This document shows positions 1-14,000 of a DNA stretch of 64,000 nucleotides, piece after piece. Source of the DNA: Embiotoca jacksoni. Its lineage: Eukaryota; Chordata; Actinopteri; Embiotocidae. The position numbers and the translations under genes were made by a program. Below the pieces are notes generated by a model, which saw only the letters and a list, made by a program, of their open reading frames with translations, was not told the DNA's origin and searched no databases. The number at the start of each line of letters is the position of its first letter. Positions within the stretch are counted from its first letter, which is position 1. The DNA lies in assembly GCA_022577435.1 (NCBI GenBank), contig JAKOON010000021.1, forward strand, positions 4,962,501-5,026,500, in the 5' to 3' direction.

Positions 1-114
1 GTTTTCATCCTAAGCCTCTATTAAAGAACTTATCAAGAACTGGTCCTGTTTGCCTGCAGGCTGCTGCAGAGCCTCTGCTCACTAAGCAAACCTGGACTCT
101 GAGATAAAGTGCAT

Positions 115-118
<4 letters not shown>

Positions 119-166
<48 letters not shown>
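119..166. repeat. (AC)n microsatellite
   Basis: About 24 uninterrupted AC units, followed by imperfect CACT/CACA units to about 190. Confidence 0.97.
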
Positions 167-169
<3 letters not shown>

Positions 170-1952
170 CACACTCACACACACTCACTCTTTCTCTTTG
201 TCTTTCCATGGAGTAGTTCCTGTTAACAAAGATTTGCTTTTCAAGGGCAGAATCACTTCAGCATTGTTAGGATGTCTGAGCAGCAATCAACCCTGCTGGC
301 AGTCACACATATATTTTGTTTAAATCAAAAACCTTTTCCACATTATTTACATTTCTTTCCTCCATGAATATTCAGCTGCAGGTCTGTCATCTCTCTTGTG
401 GCAAAAAAAAAGTGATCACCAGTGGTTTAAACATGCAGCATGACGTTGATATTAATATTGTAGTCACGTCTGAAATAAGTCAGGAAAAACAACATTTATT
501 TCTGACTCCAGTTAAATAGTATTAACGCTAATGGAAGATTTATTTAGCATTAAATTTGTTTCTCCTAATTTTTGCTTTAATTAGAATAAACTCTTTAACT
601 GCTTGTAATAAAGATACACTTACATTTTTACCAAGCTGCAATATGCCTTCAGCCCCAGCATTTGTCTCATATCTCTTCATCACACAGATGGGACAAAGGA
701 GACTGTCAAAGTGATGAACAAAAGAATTTTTTGCTGTTTTAAGATGCTGATTCATCACTTTTTGTCAAACTATTCTCAGTCATTTTAGCGCTATTGTGTT
801 TCATGTAAGTAATTCCACTTGGTCCACACATGCAAAAAAAAGCAAATAATGGATACTTGAAACACTAAAATTAGACATACTGTACATGAAGGAAAAAAAT
901 AGGATTAAAAGTATATCCTTAAAATACCAATTGAATACAACAGGAAGTGCAAGAATAGGTGAAAATAGATGTCTTAGTTCATTGAAGGCTCTGAGCAACA
1001 GACAATGCTCTTAGAGAAGAGTGTCATTACCTTTCCCCTGCTATCCCTTCTTAAATCTACTTTCTTCCCTATCTAGGATGATTAGTCACACAGATGAGCT
1101 TCCCTTAGATTATACAAGAACAAAACTTCCCTCCTTTGCTGATGTTTGATCCATTTAGTTCAGAGGAAAGTCGTGGATTTAATTGCTAAGACGAGAAATT
1201 CGGCAGCAGGCTAAGATGAAATCTGTTTTTCCTGGTGAGGTGTCCTCCAGCTGCTGACAGTAATGCTTATAAAGTGACTCAAGACAAGTTTTTTTTTTTT
1301 TTTCCCTAAAAGACAGAAAGTCATTATATAGCAATAACCCAAACACAGAAAATTATTGTAAAATTATGTGCACTGATTCCTCAGTCACAATAAACTACTC
1401 TGTCAGCTGAAAAATGTTTCTCATACTTTCACTAAGCAAGAGTTTGGGGGAATTTGCTTATTTGCTCACTTGCTAACCAGTCTTCCAGCCCATTTATCTA
1501 ACTTCACTGCATAATGACTAAAAATACCTAGCCTGTCCAAAGGCAACAACATCGACCTACTAACACCTCTACAGCTCCAGACCCTCCAGAGCTGTGCAGA
1601 TTGCGTGACTGCTACTGTGAGAAGTATACTGTCTGCCTGGCAACTTCACATTGATGAAGACTTCAGGAGTTCATGTAAAATGTAACATGTTTTTTAGTGA
1701 GCTTTAGAGGTGCTGGTAGACAGATTTGTGACTTTTGGACGCAGCACTGCTTGCTGTTTCCAGACTAAGCTAAGCTAAATGGAGGCTGGTAGGAGTTTCA
1801 TATTTAGTGTACAGACAAGAGAGTAGTATTGATGTTCTTATCAAGCAGATTTCAAACAAAAAAAAATTTTACATTTCACTATGATCTTGGCATTTCCACA
1901 AATCAAAATTTTACACGTTTTGAAGCTCCCTACTGTCTAATTTGGAAAATTA

Positions 1953-2024
1953 TACACTACATTCCTCAAAGGTTCTTACACTACATTCCTCAAAGGTTTT
2001 TACACTACATTCCTCAAAGCATTT
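1953..2024. repeat. 24-bp minisatellite, three copies
   Basis: Three head-to-tail 24-bp units (1953, 1977, 2001), each beginning TACACTACATTCCTCAAAG and differing only in the last few bases. It ends 56 bases before the splice acceptor of the RHBDL1 exon at 2081. Confidence 0.95.
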
Positions 2025-2080
2025 ACCAACAGCATCTTTGATGCATTGAACTCATGCATGTTTTTCATCCTTTCCCTCAG

Positions 2081-5000
2081 ATGAGCAGCAAACGCTCCAG
2101 TAGTTTCCGACGAGCCATCGCCAATGGCCGCCGCACGCTGCAGAGGGAGATCCTGCTGGACGAGACGGGGCTGGGTCTGTACAAACGTTTTGTTCGTTAT
2201 GTGGCCTACGAGATCCTGCCCTGCGAGACGGACCGACGCTGGTACTTCCACCAAAACCGCCTGTGTCCCCCGCCTGTCTTCATTGCCATTGTCACCATCG
2301 TCCAGGTAAGAGGATGATGTTATCAGCCTGTCTTGACTGACAGATTATACAGTGATGTGAATATAGATAACTGCTGATTTATCCCCAGTGTTTCAGTTGT
2401 TACTAAAACACTTTTTGCCGGCAATATTTTACTAGAGACTCATGCCAACAGTGCTACAAACCCCTAAAACTGACTTTAGACTGTTCTGTTGGATCAGTCA
2501 TTCGCCTTAAACCCGCTGAAAAGATTTTCTGCCTTTGATCACACGCTTTTACTGTGAGCTTGATATGAGCTGGTAACCATTTGGGAGTCAGGGGCTTAGT
2601 GGGTGCATTTAATGCAATTCCTCCGAGCTGAAACCCTCAGTCAGCTGGCATGCAGGAGTTTTATTTTGTATTTATCTGCTGGCACCAATTTCATAACACA
2701 GAAACCAGGTCAGTATGCACCCTGGCCACCACAGTTACATTAATTGACCTATTATGCTCATTTGAAAAAAACTGAAATGGAAGCACTCGCAGACCACAGT
2801 TGAATTGTTAGAGATTAAGCAGCAAAAATAACGTATAGCTTCTTAAAAGAATCCTCATTTCCCCTGAAATCATCATAATTTTTCGGATAGAAAACCAAGT
2901 GCTCTTATATTGCCTCCAAATGGCCCTGAATGGTCTGTAATGACAGGGGGGATATGATAATAACAGTTCACATTCATTTTAATTCACAGAGACAATGAGT
3001 CATTATTCTATGAAAATAAACGAATGGAATTGAACCAGATGTGCCGGGTTCTTTTTTTTTTTTTTTGCAGGCAGTAATTGTCTCCAAGTATAATCAGCAC
3101 CATCCGAGGAAGACAGAGTAGAAAACGTCTTTAGTACAAAAAAAAAGGAATAATGCACAATGGGGTTTTATTTTGCGGGGCATTTTCCCTCTTTTGTACC
3201 AACAGTTTGCAGAGAGCGCATGTAATGAGCTTGTCAGCAAGAACTGACAGTTTGGTGTCATTTCTGTGTCTTATGTTGCAGATTATCGTGTTCATGTGCT
3301 ACGGCATCATGCTGAACAAGTGGGTGCTGCAGACCTATCAGCCTGACTTCATGAAGAGCCCCCTGGTCTACCATCCCGGTCACCGTGCACAAGTGTGGCG
3401 CTTCTTCAGCTACATGTTCATGCATGTTGGGTACGTTCTCAAACCTCCACTCGCCACATTTTGATTTCTGCAGGACTGCTCGAGTTAAAATATGCTCGCA
3501 CACTATCTTTTCAATCTTGTTTTCTTTGTGTGCTTTCTCTTCAGTTTAGAGCAGCTGGGATTCAACGCTTTACTGCAGCTAATGATTGGCGTTCCTTTAG
3601 AGATGGTCCACGGCATCTTACGAATAAGTCTGCTGTACATGGCAGGAGTGCTGGCTGGTGAGTGAATTTTTGAAATAGGTTTACTATTATGAAAATGAGC
3701 AAAAGAGCATGTTGAGGCTCTGTAGGCCCGAGAATGCTGCGAGATTTGAACATTTATTTTTGTTCTGGCTAAATTCACTTCTTTTAATCCGTTTCTGGTG
3801 TTCCTTCTGAAAAAAAAAATCCCCTGATTAATTTGATATTAGGCCTCAAAGAGAGTATGTTGGTGGGTATCGCTGATTTGATTGACATGCCTGGGGTGCA
3901 GTCAGGTTTCTACGATACATCCATGGTCCTCGTGTCCTCGGTTTCTCAGTCAGATTAAACCCCCACTCCTCCCACCTCGTCCCAAAAAAACAAAAAAGCA
4001 ACATTCAAAATGTCAGACTTCAAGCCTACTGTTCACAAACTGATGGCTGACATTACTGTGGGGTGTCACCTGGGCTGGTCCTGCTGTTGCAGCCTTACCA
4101 AAAACCCAACACAGCACACTGTACACTTCCAGTGAGACTGTATTTTTTAGCATCTTGTCCTCGAGCTGACGTCCATGACTGCCCTGTTTGATAGTTCTGA
4201 TAAACCTGACCCAGCTGGTAGCCCAGCCCTTCAAAAAACAGTACCGATTATAAATACAAAATTCACCAAACACATCAGAGAGACTCGCACTGCCCACAGT
4301 GTCGGACTGCAGTTCTCAACTCTTTGTTGACAAGAAACCTCATTAACTTTCATCCAAGTGAGTTTGGAGATGGAAAATTTTAAATCCATGCTGAGGATTT
4401 TGCTGCTGTTGCATTGGCATCAAAATCATTGCATTTGCAGAGGTCATATCAACACTGCTGCATTAAACTCTTGTTCTTTTCATCTTCACTGGAACTGTCT
4501 CAGTCTTGGAACTCATAAATCTCTTGCTAACCATTAATTCATTACTGTTGCGAGCAATTCTCTAATTCATATTGAGCTGTATTCATTCATTTTCAGCAAC
4601 CTGGTTTTTAAGCGTTTCTTTCTGTGACTAGAAATACAAATTCTTCATCTTTTCTGTTCCTTGGCTTCTCCCTGCACAGTAAAAATGGAGTTAAAGCAGC
4701 TCAAAAAGATCCCTGCTCCTCTACACTCTCGCATGCACACACTCTTTACACTCATGAATTATTGTAGCTTTGATTTATTTTAGCAATGATGACAGAGGGA
4801 GCAAGCAAGCAACCGTGGGACTTGGAGGAGGAAAAATGGGGGAGTAATGCAGGGTTTCTCTCTGGAGAATTAACCTAAGTGCAGTTCGAGATGCTGTTTG
4901 GAGATTTAAGCTGCAGCCTCAATCAAAAAGGAGGATAAAGCAGTGAGCAGATCGAGCCTGGTGACATCCGTACCCTCAGAGCCTGTCGTCAAAAATGCTT

Positions 5001-8000
5001 TGCTTTGAACTCTATGGTGGCGTTACACTGTGATCAAAAACTTTATTTGTGTAATACAAGTTGAATCCGAAGCTGTGTGTACCTGTCTGGAATAAAATTT
5101 TACCCTCGAGAGAATTTTGTCAGTGTAATCTTGGCGCGTCATCGTCACAATTATGTGAGTCAACACGAAGTGGAGTTTGAGATTTAATTGTTCTGAGTCG
5201 GTTTAAGTCTAATAAATGAGGAAAATAAATGAGCTGAGTTTCTCCTGAACAGTCAGAATGAAGAGCAACTTTTCACAGGACAACATAGTTTCTAAAATAT
5301 ATTTGTTCACCCTCAAAGCAAATATATTATTGTCATACGAGGCCTCTTTGCTTAATATTCTTTTAATTTGACATGTGTGCATAACAATATATATGTGCCC
5401 TAGTACACTTTAAAATATTGCCTCAGTCTGTGCATGAACAAACAGATGTGAACGAGTCGGATGAATTAAACAAATGAGGCTTTACCTTTTATTTAAAAAT
5501 AAAAGTTAATGTACTCTCCAACTTTAGCCATGCTGGCTCCATGGCTCCACGGATGGCAATGTCAGTCTGTCAGGCCACCGCTTTGCTCCAGACTGAAAAA
5601 TGTCACAAACTCCAAGATGGATGGCCTTGGTTTCGTGCTCTCGTTCATGTCTGCCTCAGGATAGCTTGTAATCATTTTCCCCATGAATATTTTTACCCAT
5701 CCAATACTTTGGTTTGATGTTCCCTTCAGCTCCAGCTGTACTCTGTGTTTAGTGCTATTGGCAAATGTTTCCATAGCAACATATAGTGGAGCATACCAAC
5801 ATCATACCTGCTGATCATCGGCATGTTAGCATCTACGCTATTGGCTTTGCTACATGCTGTGCCTCAGCACAGCCTCACAGAGCCGCTCGTGTGGCGTGTG
5901 TGCACATGCTTGGGCTCAAATGGTTTTACAGGTTACATAGAAAAGTAAACTGTGAAAAAATATACATAATAAATGGGTAGAGAGTGTAAATATCAGAATA
6001 TAGTAACTGTATATTTACCCATATTTTTCGGTGCAACTAGACTCCACTAGAACTTTGGTTCTACATGGTGCCTCACACTTTGCTGTTTGGTTTTCGCTCT
6101 ACCAAGTCATTGTAGACTTCTGAGTGCTAGTGGATGTTAGAATATACCAAGTGCATTTGATTTCTCTGAGAACTTCTAGATGTTTCCTTCTCCAGTTTGT
6201 TGCCCATGGCTGTCTCATGTTTATATTCATGCAGTGTTATTCCAGCTCGCGAGTTCAGTCATGTCAGATGTGCACGCATGTTGCCTGTTGTTTTTGTACG
6301 GCAGCTGAGGTTTTGGGTTATAGCTGCAGTCAGCGGGTGCGTTTATGGAGCGACGTGCTGCAGGTATTGTGCCTTTTTGATGCGTTGCCTGAATACACTG
6401 CAGAAATATTTCCACTGCGGGGCTCGCTTTCAAAGCCAAGAGAAAGATTTCTTTTCTTTTTTTGAAGATGCCTCAAAAAACTGTGAAAGTATAAAACTGT
6501 TCTCACAGTTATACATATTTAACATGCATGATCACGCACCTCTGCAGTGCTTATCTTGAAAACAAGCTCTGTCACAAAGATCTTTATCAGAGAAGGTGTT
6601 ACGGTCTATCCACATGTAAAACTTCGATATGGCCTGATTGTAACACGGTTGTGTTGGTCCCATACTTTAGTGCACCCTGTGAAAATAAAGTATGACATTG
6701 TACAGTTTGTCCTTGGATGTGTGCCTGACAAAAGGAACAATTCTGTCATTATTTTTTGACAGTGCTGGTCCTTGTCCTTGCTCATTTTGCATCCACTCAG
6801 TAATCCCTCGTGGCACAGAGAATGGCTGAAGAGCTCCACTTGAATATCATGTTGGCAGCATCGGTCAGAATTTCAGATTATGTTCGCGAGATGAATGTGA
6901 AATGTTGAGTCGTGTTCAACTTTCCAGCCCAGCTCCACATTAAAGAAAAGAAGCAGGGGTACCTTTTTTTTCCTCCTCTTTTTCTTTTGGTTCTCCTTTC
7001 CTCGAGCCGACAGCTCCTTCAGCTTCTTTGTGCGCTTCAGGACATCAACAGGTGCCAGAACACCATGTTTTTTCTCGTAGCCCTGTGTGAGTCTCAGAGT
7101 GTCTACCTCCTGTTACGCCTTACATTTGAGACAATCCAAATCCTCCAGCAGCCTCTCAGAGCAGCAGAGAGGCTGCAGGAAGTCTGTCCCACTCAACTTT
7201 GATATCAGTGTGTTCATGAGGTTTCAGCGTTGACACATTGTACAAGACAATGACACATTTCTGCTGTTTGCAGCCTAACAGAGTTTATTCTGCGATCTTT
7301 GTTGTGACATAACATAGAAAAGTTGTAATCAAGCATGAACAAAAAAAACACGTGTTTAAAGATGCATTTTGGTTGTTCCAAAATTCACCGTTTTCAAAAT
7401 ATTTCACTGTTTTTGTTTTAGTTTATTTATATCTTGTTTACCTTAATGTTGCCAGAGACATAGAATACTCATTGAGCAGAATAATGCCACATGCTTGTCC
7501 CCAAATACATAGTAAAATCATTATTACAATAAAAATGCAAGAAAATACACAAACAAATATGAAATAGTAGTAATGTAAGTTCCTTGATTGAAGTTAAGAT
7601 TCTAAGGAAGGATACATACAGTATCAACAATGACGTACGTGCCTGAGTATTGTTATAAAGTGTATAAAAGGTACATTTGGCTCATAGTACACACAGTTCA
7701 CACTAAACAAACAGTAAAAACAGGCATGCAAAAAATTATGGTGCATGCAAACTTCCATTATGGCCCAGTATTGACTGTATGTAGCTGCATCTGAGTGGAG
7801 CTCAATGCCACAGATATGATTTGTAGACTTATGTAAACACTGTACAAATTTAAGGCATCAAAGTATCTGTGTTGTTTGTCAGAAACATCTCGCTGGCGCT
7901 TCATCAGTCAGGCTATACACTATACAGAGCTTATTGTTTCACTCTACCTGAAGTCTGCCTGGAGCAGTTTATGTCTATAGATGCAGACAAAAAAAATGGT

Positions 8001-11000
8001 GAAGCAGTGGGCCCTATAAATGGCAGACTTTACCAGCTGCGAGCATCGCCTGAACTTCCTCAGAAGCCTGGATGTACAGGCAGCGAGTGTGAGTCTTGAT
8101 TGAGCTGTCATCACACTGACTTGAGGTAATCACATTCGCGAGATGGTCGGCAGAATCTAAATATGTCAAGTTACTATTACACAGTCTGACGAGAGGCAGT
8201 GGTCCAGTAAAGGGGAAATCCAGGAGATGGAAAATAAATGCAATGAGTTGTAGTTTAACTTCCCTTTGCTGAGCAGCCAATGATAATGATAATAATACAT
8301 TTCATTTAATAGTGCTTTACATGGCCCTCAAGGTCACCTTACATCACACAGGATCAGTAATAAAAAGCAACAAAGCACGTAGTGGTTGTGATACATCGTG
8401 TATATCATCTGCTTGAAACGGGGTTTGCCCGATGTGACAGCCGACTTCTCTCTTCATCTGCAATTCTGATTGTCAGTAAATAAATTAACCGCCAACAGGC
8501 TGCTGCCTTGTTATTTACTATGACGAAATCAGAAATCCTACTGTACCACCCCGTCCAACACAAAATGTCGGAGTTCATCTTCTGGGATATTGTTTTGCTC
8601 CTGAGAAGAATCATGTCGGCTCAGATTTAGGTTACTGTATGTAATGATTTGGCCTTTAACTACACTAAAACTGACGATGGCTCATAGTTTAAACAATAAA
8701 TTAAAGATTGTTGATGTTTGATTGCCGGTATTCTGTCTTTTTAGATTGAGGTTACTGCCACCTCATCTGGAAAGACAAGTTTGCCTGCATCTCCTAGTTA
8801 GAAGCTCACATTTTACTCTATACTATTACTTATTTAAAATCTGAATGCAGGACATTTTAGTATGTGCAGTTGAGTATTTTTATAGTGTTGTATGAATACT
8901 TCCTCCACCACCGTCCCTAGCTAAATGAACATTTAGAAATACCTTTAGATGCACCTGAGTAACTGAACAGGAAACCCTGAGAGGTTTCACAGGGTTGTCG
9001 AGCACCTGAAGATCTTGGTGCTCCTCTACATATGGAGCCTCTGGTTTGAACTATGCAGGAGCCTGTGAACAGAATATCCTGTTTACTGTAATCCACTGGC
9101 CTTGCAGTGTTAGAAAGCTCTGTACTCTCACTGCTGTTTGGTGTCCTTAATCAAAAGGAATGAAGAGACTTGTTGCCAGATTTCATTTTGTGGCCTGATG
9201 GGAAATTGTGATGTAAATGTGAGAAATGAATGCATGTACATATAACCTCACTGTTGCAAGTTAGTTAATCTTGTCCTTACTTAAAATCAGCACGGCAGGT
9301 TACACTTAATGTTCAATCGTTCAGTATTTGATGAATCTTGTTCTGATATCAGGCAGGACTGCAGCAGTGTCAGATTTCTACTGCGGCCATGAGACCCGTT
9401 GTATTGTCGCTCTTAATTTAGTCTGATGATTGTTTCTGCCTTCTCTAATAAAAGCCTGTTAGTCTCTAAATGACTGAAGGTCCTCAGACTTTTTTTTTGC
9501 TTATTACACCACTGTGTTCACGTTCCTGTTATATAACTGATTGATGCGCTATAAAAGCATGCTGCACATATTTAGGCAGGGTAATTTGATTTTATCTGCT
9601 GCCAGTGAATGAAGAGCCTTGGTGCGTGGCCAAGAGTGGCTTTGTCCATCATCCATTTTGCTGATGCTTGATGTTTGGACGAAGCACACAAGCTGCAACT
9701 TATGATATTCTGTGAATTCTCCTAAAGCCTAAAAATATAGCTCTGGATTAGAAGATTAAAATCAATAAATTCAGATTGTATTTGCAAAAAACAACAACAG
9801 AACTCAGCTTTTATTATTATTTAAGATTTCCAGTTTAGTAACAGATTTAATTTACAGGTTTCATTTGCTGTATTCGTTATTGTCTATTAATTTGCCTGTG
9901 ATAAAGATGTTACTGTTTTGAGTGAAATTCAAATTAAAAAAAAATTGCTTTAATTAATACACTTTGGGATTGAACATTCATTTTGATGAGTCAACATTTT
10001 ATTCAAGTTCACTTACTAACTTTTCAAGAGCATTGAGAACATTTCACACGTCACTGTGTATATACAAGTAGAAGTTGCTTCCGGGTCTGAAAAATGAGGC
10101 CAATGCAGAAGTGCAATACTACCGAGGGCCGCTAGGGGTTTGCTCCAAAAAGTCTCCAGCTCCATAGACTCCCATTCAACTTCACTTGTAAGGTCAATAT
10201 TATTTTTCCACAAGTCTTAATCGTGTCATTCACTAAAGTCTCTACTTCATATTAATTTTTTTGGTGGTCAATCTGAAAATAATACCATCATTAATTACAT
10301 ATTAGGTCTCAAAAAGTGGTATGTTTGGGGGCTTGTGTGTTTGATTGACAGGTCTGTGGTGCAGTCAGGTTTCCCCTATAGGTGGGCGGGGCATAGCGTC
10401 CTCGGGTTTCGAATCAGATCGATTCAGATCCATCGCTTTCTCCCCCCCAACTTGTCCAAATATGGTCACTTCTGGCTCCAAAATAGCAAGATGGCGACGG
10501 TCGAAAAGTCAAACTCGAGGCTTCAGAACGACAGTTCAATCAGGGTGACATCACTGTTGGTTGCCGCTTGGTCTTTTGTTAAAATGGGGATTAAACTCAA
10601 TTCATAGTCTCAAGAACCGTAAAACAACTATTTATACAAGAAGCCTGAATGTATATTAATGATGGATTTTACTGCCTTTCCTGTATGACACGCAGTTACA
10701 CTTGTGATTGAGAGCGTTACTGAAATTTGTGTAAAATAAATTAAAATTTAAAACACGGGTTCACAGAAGGGACCAATGAATTTACCGACTGTGAAGCTGA
10801 CAATTGTGGAATTTGGCTGAAAATATTGGCGTAAAGTCAAGTCAGATAAACCGGCACCTTCACATTGCATCAGCAGCATCAGCATCAGCAGCTGAACACA
10901 GTTAATGAGGTAGAGATGGAGATAAAAAGACAAGAGAGGGCAGAACAGAAGAGAGGAAGCATCAGAGAACCAAAGGCTGAATTAATCACTCTCAGTGCCA

Positions 11001-14000
11001 GAGGGATGTGACTCAGTGTCTGACTTTGGCTCCGACTCACTTTGAGCACCGGTGTAGAGATATTTTACAACACACGGATTCGACTGGCTGCAGGTAAATC
11101 TGGGAATGTTTGTTTTGAGCAGGCGGCGGCAGTTTCAAGACCGTGAGAGCCGTGGAGTCATCTTTTTGCGCCGCTTTTGCCAGCTGAATGCCAATGCTTG
11201 CTCTTACTTTGAAGGCAGCGGTGTGTGGCTGTGACGGTGCAACATTGTTGTGGTATGCAAGGTCATATTTCTCCCTTTATAGCCAACGTTGGCTGCTGAC
11301 TGTTGTATGTACACAAACCCAGGTGTTGTGTATGAAGCGCCTGGTCCTGTGTTTCTGATGTACTCCCCCGGCACTGAGACTGAGGGAGCAGGGTGACCTT
11401 GGTGTGTTGCAAAGCCTGCCAGTGTGATTATGGTAATTCCCCATCCCATTCCACAGTCAACTCTTCCGAGGTGACACCAAGCTTACTTCCTCTACAACCA
11501 TCCCCTGCAGCCCCACTGATAACAACTCTAAGGATGATGAATATTTACTGTAATGCAGCCTCATTGAAGGTAGCCCATTTGTATGGAGCGAGCCCACTGT
11601 GTTTATAGTCATCTATTTACATCTACTGTGTGAAGCCAATCCGGGATAGCAGTATTTGTCAGGCACTGTGTCGGAGGCTATTTCTCTGCTCAGTTTATCT
11701 TCCATTTACTTCTGTGGTTAGCTTCAAGGTTTTCCGATGAAGAAGCACATCATGCTCCCCGCAGCCATCACTGTGTCTTAATAACCTTGAGCACTGGCAG
11801 GGATTTCGTGCTCTTTTTCATGGGGATGTTGGAAGAATTTGAGTCATTTCCATCCAAGGACAGCCATTGTGCTCGTTGCGAGTGATAATCACATTGGTCG
11901 TGACAAGAATTTATTTTTTTGTGCCGCAGCTATTCTTATGGCGTAAACAATTATAAGAGCATTAAGCACATTAGTTTGTACGCTCACTAATTTCTAAATA
12001 TTGTCTCTAAATGCATTTTCATATACCCAGACGCTCACCCACATCAGATATGATTGTACTGTTGGTTCTACGCTGTGCTGAGCCATCTCCTCCCAGCAGC
12101 TCTGAGGATGTTTCTTGTGGAGACTATTGATTTTTCCTGATGCCCCCTGGGCTCAGGGGTAGCATAAATACGATCATATTTTTCCCCATGTTGAAATTTT
12201 AGGCAGAAAGCTGTAAAATCTCTGAGGAAACCAAGGGCAAGGTGTGTTTACAGTGACCATGTGAAGTTGCGGTGAACCTGATGAATTATATCCGTCCCTC
12301 CAGGCCAGAGCGCGACATCGACAGTGCTGGAATCGTGTGTTCTTTTGTGTATGTCGACAAAGAGGTTCTGATTTTTGTTATGTTTTGACTCTACATCAGT
12401 GTTCCTGTTTTTGAAGTTGTCCCTCTTTTGCTCTGCTTTGACTGCAGTGCAGGGGTACAGGTGTGAAGTGTATTGTCACTTTGAGGAAGCTGACAGGGTG
12501 GATGCTCCGCCACAGCTTGACTCCACAGATAAATAAAAACTTTGCGGACTCTGACTTTCCCTTCACATCATCTTAGGGTTTTCATCCCTCCACGCCCACG
12601 CTCCAGCAGGGCACACGGAGATGGATGAAGACGTTAGATTGGATGAGAACTGATTGTGAGCAATGCTGCTCCACTTGAAGGAAAGCATCGGCAGCGCAGG
12701 TGATATTTCCCCTTATCTCTCTCAGTCTTGATGACACAAAAGTGTCCGTCTCCCTCCCAGGTGGAAAATACCGTTAATAAAGGTCCCCCAGTCTGACAGC
12801 ACTATTATACTTAAAATGAGCCTTTGAAATGGACGCCACTCAAGTAAATGACATCTGAAGCTATAAGCTTTTCAACTAGACTATAAAGTAGACAAAAGAC
12901 CGTATGACAGATGTTCTGCCTCCAGTTGAGTCACCCGGACGGATTCTAATTTTTACTCCAGTCACCATCAAACTGTTTCCGCTCGTATACGTTGTTCTCA
13001 AAATGAAAGCAAACATGATGTCCTCTTCATTATGAATAAAGCAATGCAACAGTTGTTAATCGATCAGACTGTTTCTACAGAATAAATTCTCACCTGTCTT
13101 GAGTACCCATACATTGTTGAGTTATCTAAAACATTGAATATGTCCTGCTGGAGCAGCACTCTATAAATATAATGTTATTATTTAAAAAACGTCAATTGGG
13201 GCTGTGGGAACTTGTAATGGCTGAACCGATGTATTCTTATTGCAGACATATTGGTGTATATGATGTTGGATTAGTAACTATTTTCTGATTGTTAAATGAT
13301 CAGTTCGTTCCAAAATAAAGTAATTGTTATTTTCAATTCTAGGCAGAGTGATGTAATTATGATGTTATGCGTACATGGCACAGATGTGGAACAACATAAT
13401 TATAGGGTCAAACTCATTTGAAGCAGTTATAAACTGTAACATTATTCTTATTTTTTCATTTAATAATAGGTCTTCCTATTGATGATGGTATTCAGACTCA
13501 CAGCTCCAGCACAATGTCTGCAGCTGTGTCTTCCTTCGACGCCAGATCCCAAAGTTTGTTATATTTACGTCTGATAGTCAGCAGGTTCTCAACCTAAAGA
13601 AGCATGACTGAACGAAATGAACCACAAACCTCAGTGAGTTCATATTTGTTCATTAATGTAATTCATGCTGGAGTCTGAAAATAATTAAAACAGCAGGTAC
13701 AAACAGCTCCGTCATGATTAGTTAATAAAAGAAAATTTAAAAAAAAGACTAACACACACGGACTAAACCTGGACATCTGATTGTGTGTTTGCAGTCTGAG
13801 TGTGCCACCGTTCGTCTTGCGCTTCCTCTCCCACTCCTTCCATCAGTCTCCCCCTCTTCTTATTTGTGCTCCGTAAATAAATCTGATCCGGCATATCCTC
13901 AGTTTATTAGCCGATGGAGGCAGACCTGTGACTACACAAGTGCTGACTACAGCACATCTCCATGCAGGGCCACAAGATTTAATGCATACAGGATGTCTGC

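Larger units (their letters stand above)
1..2080. other. Non-coding DNA upstream of the first visible RHBDL1 exon (probably intron)
   Basis: I find no exon here. The RHBDL1 exon at 2081 starts directly after a splice acceptor in mid-protein, so this stretch is most likely intron. The N-terminal EF-hand-like part of the protein must lie left of the window. It contains a CA microsatellite and a 24-bp tandem repeat, both listed separately; otherwise it is AT-rich unique-looking sequence with a short T run near 1290. Confidence 0.6.
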
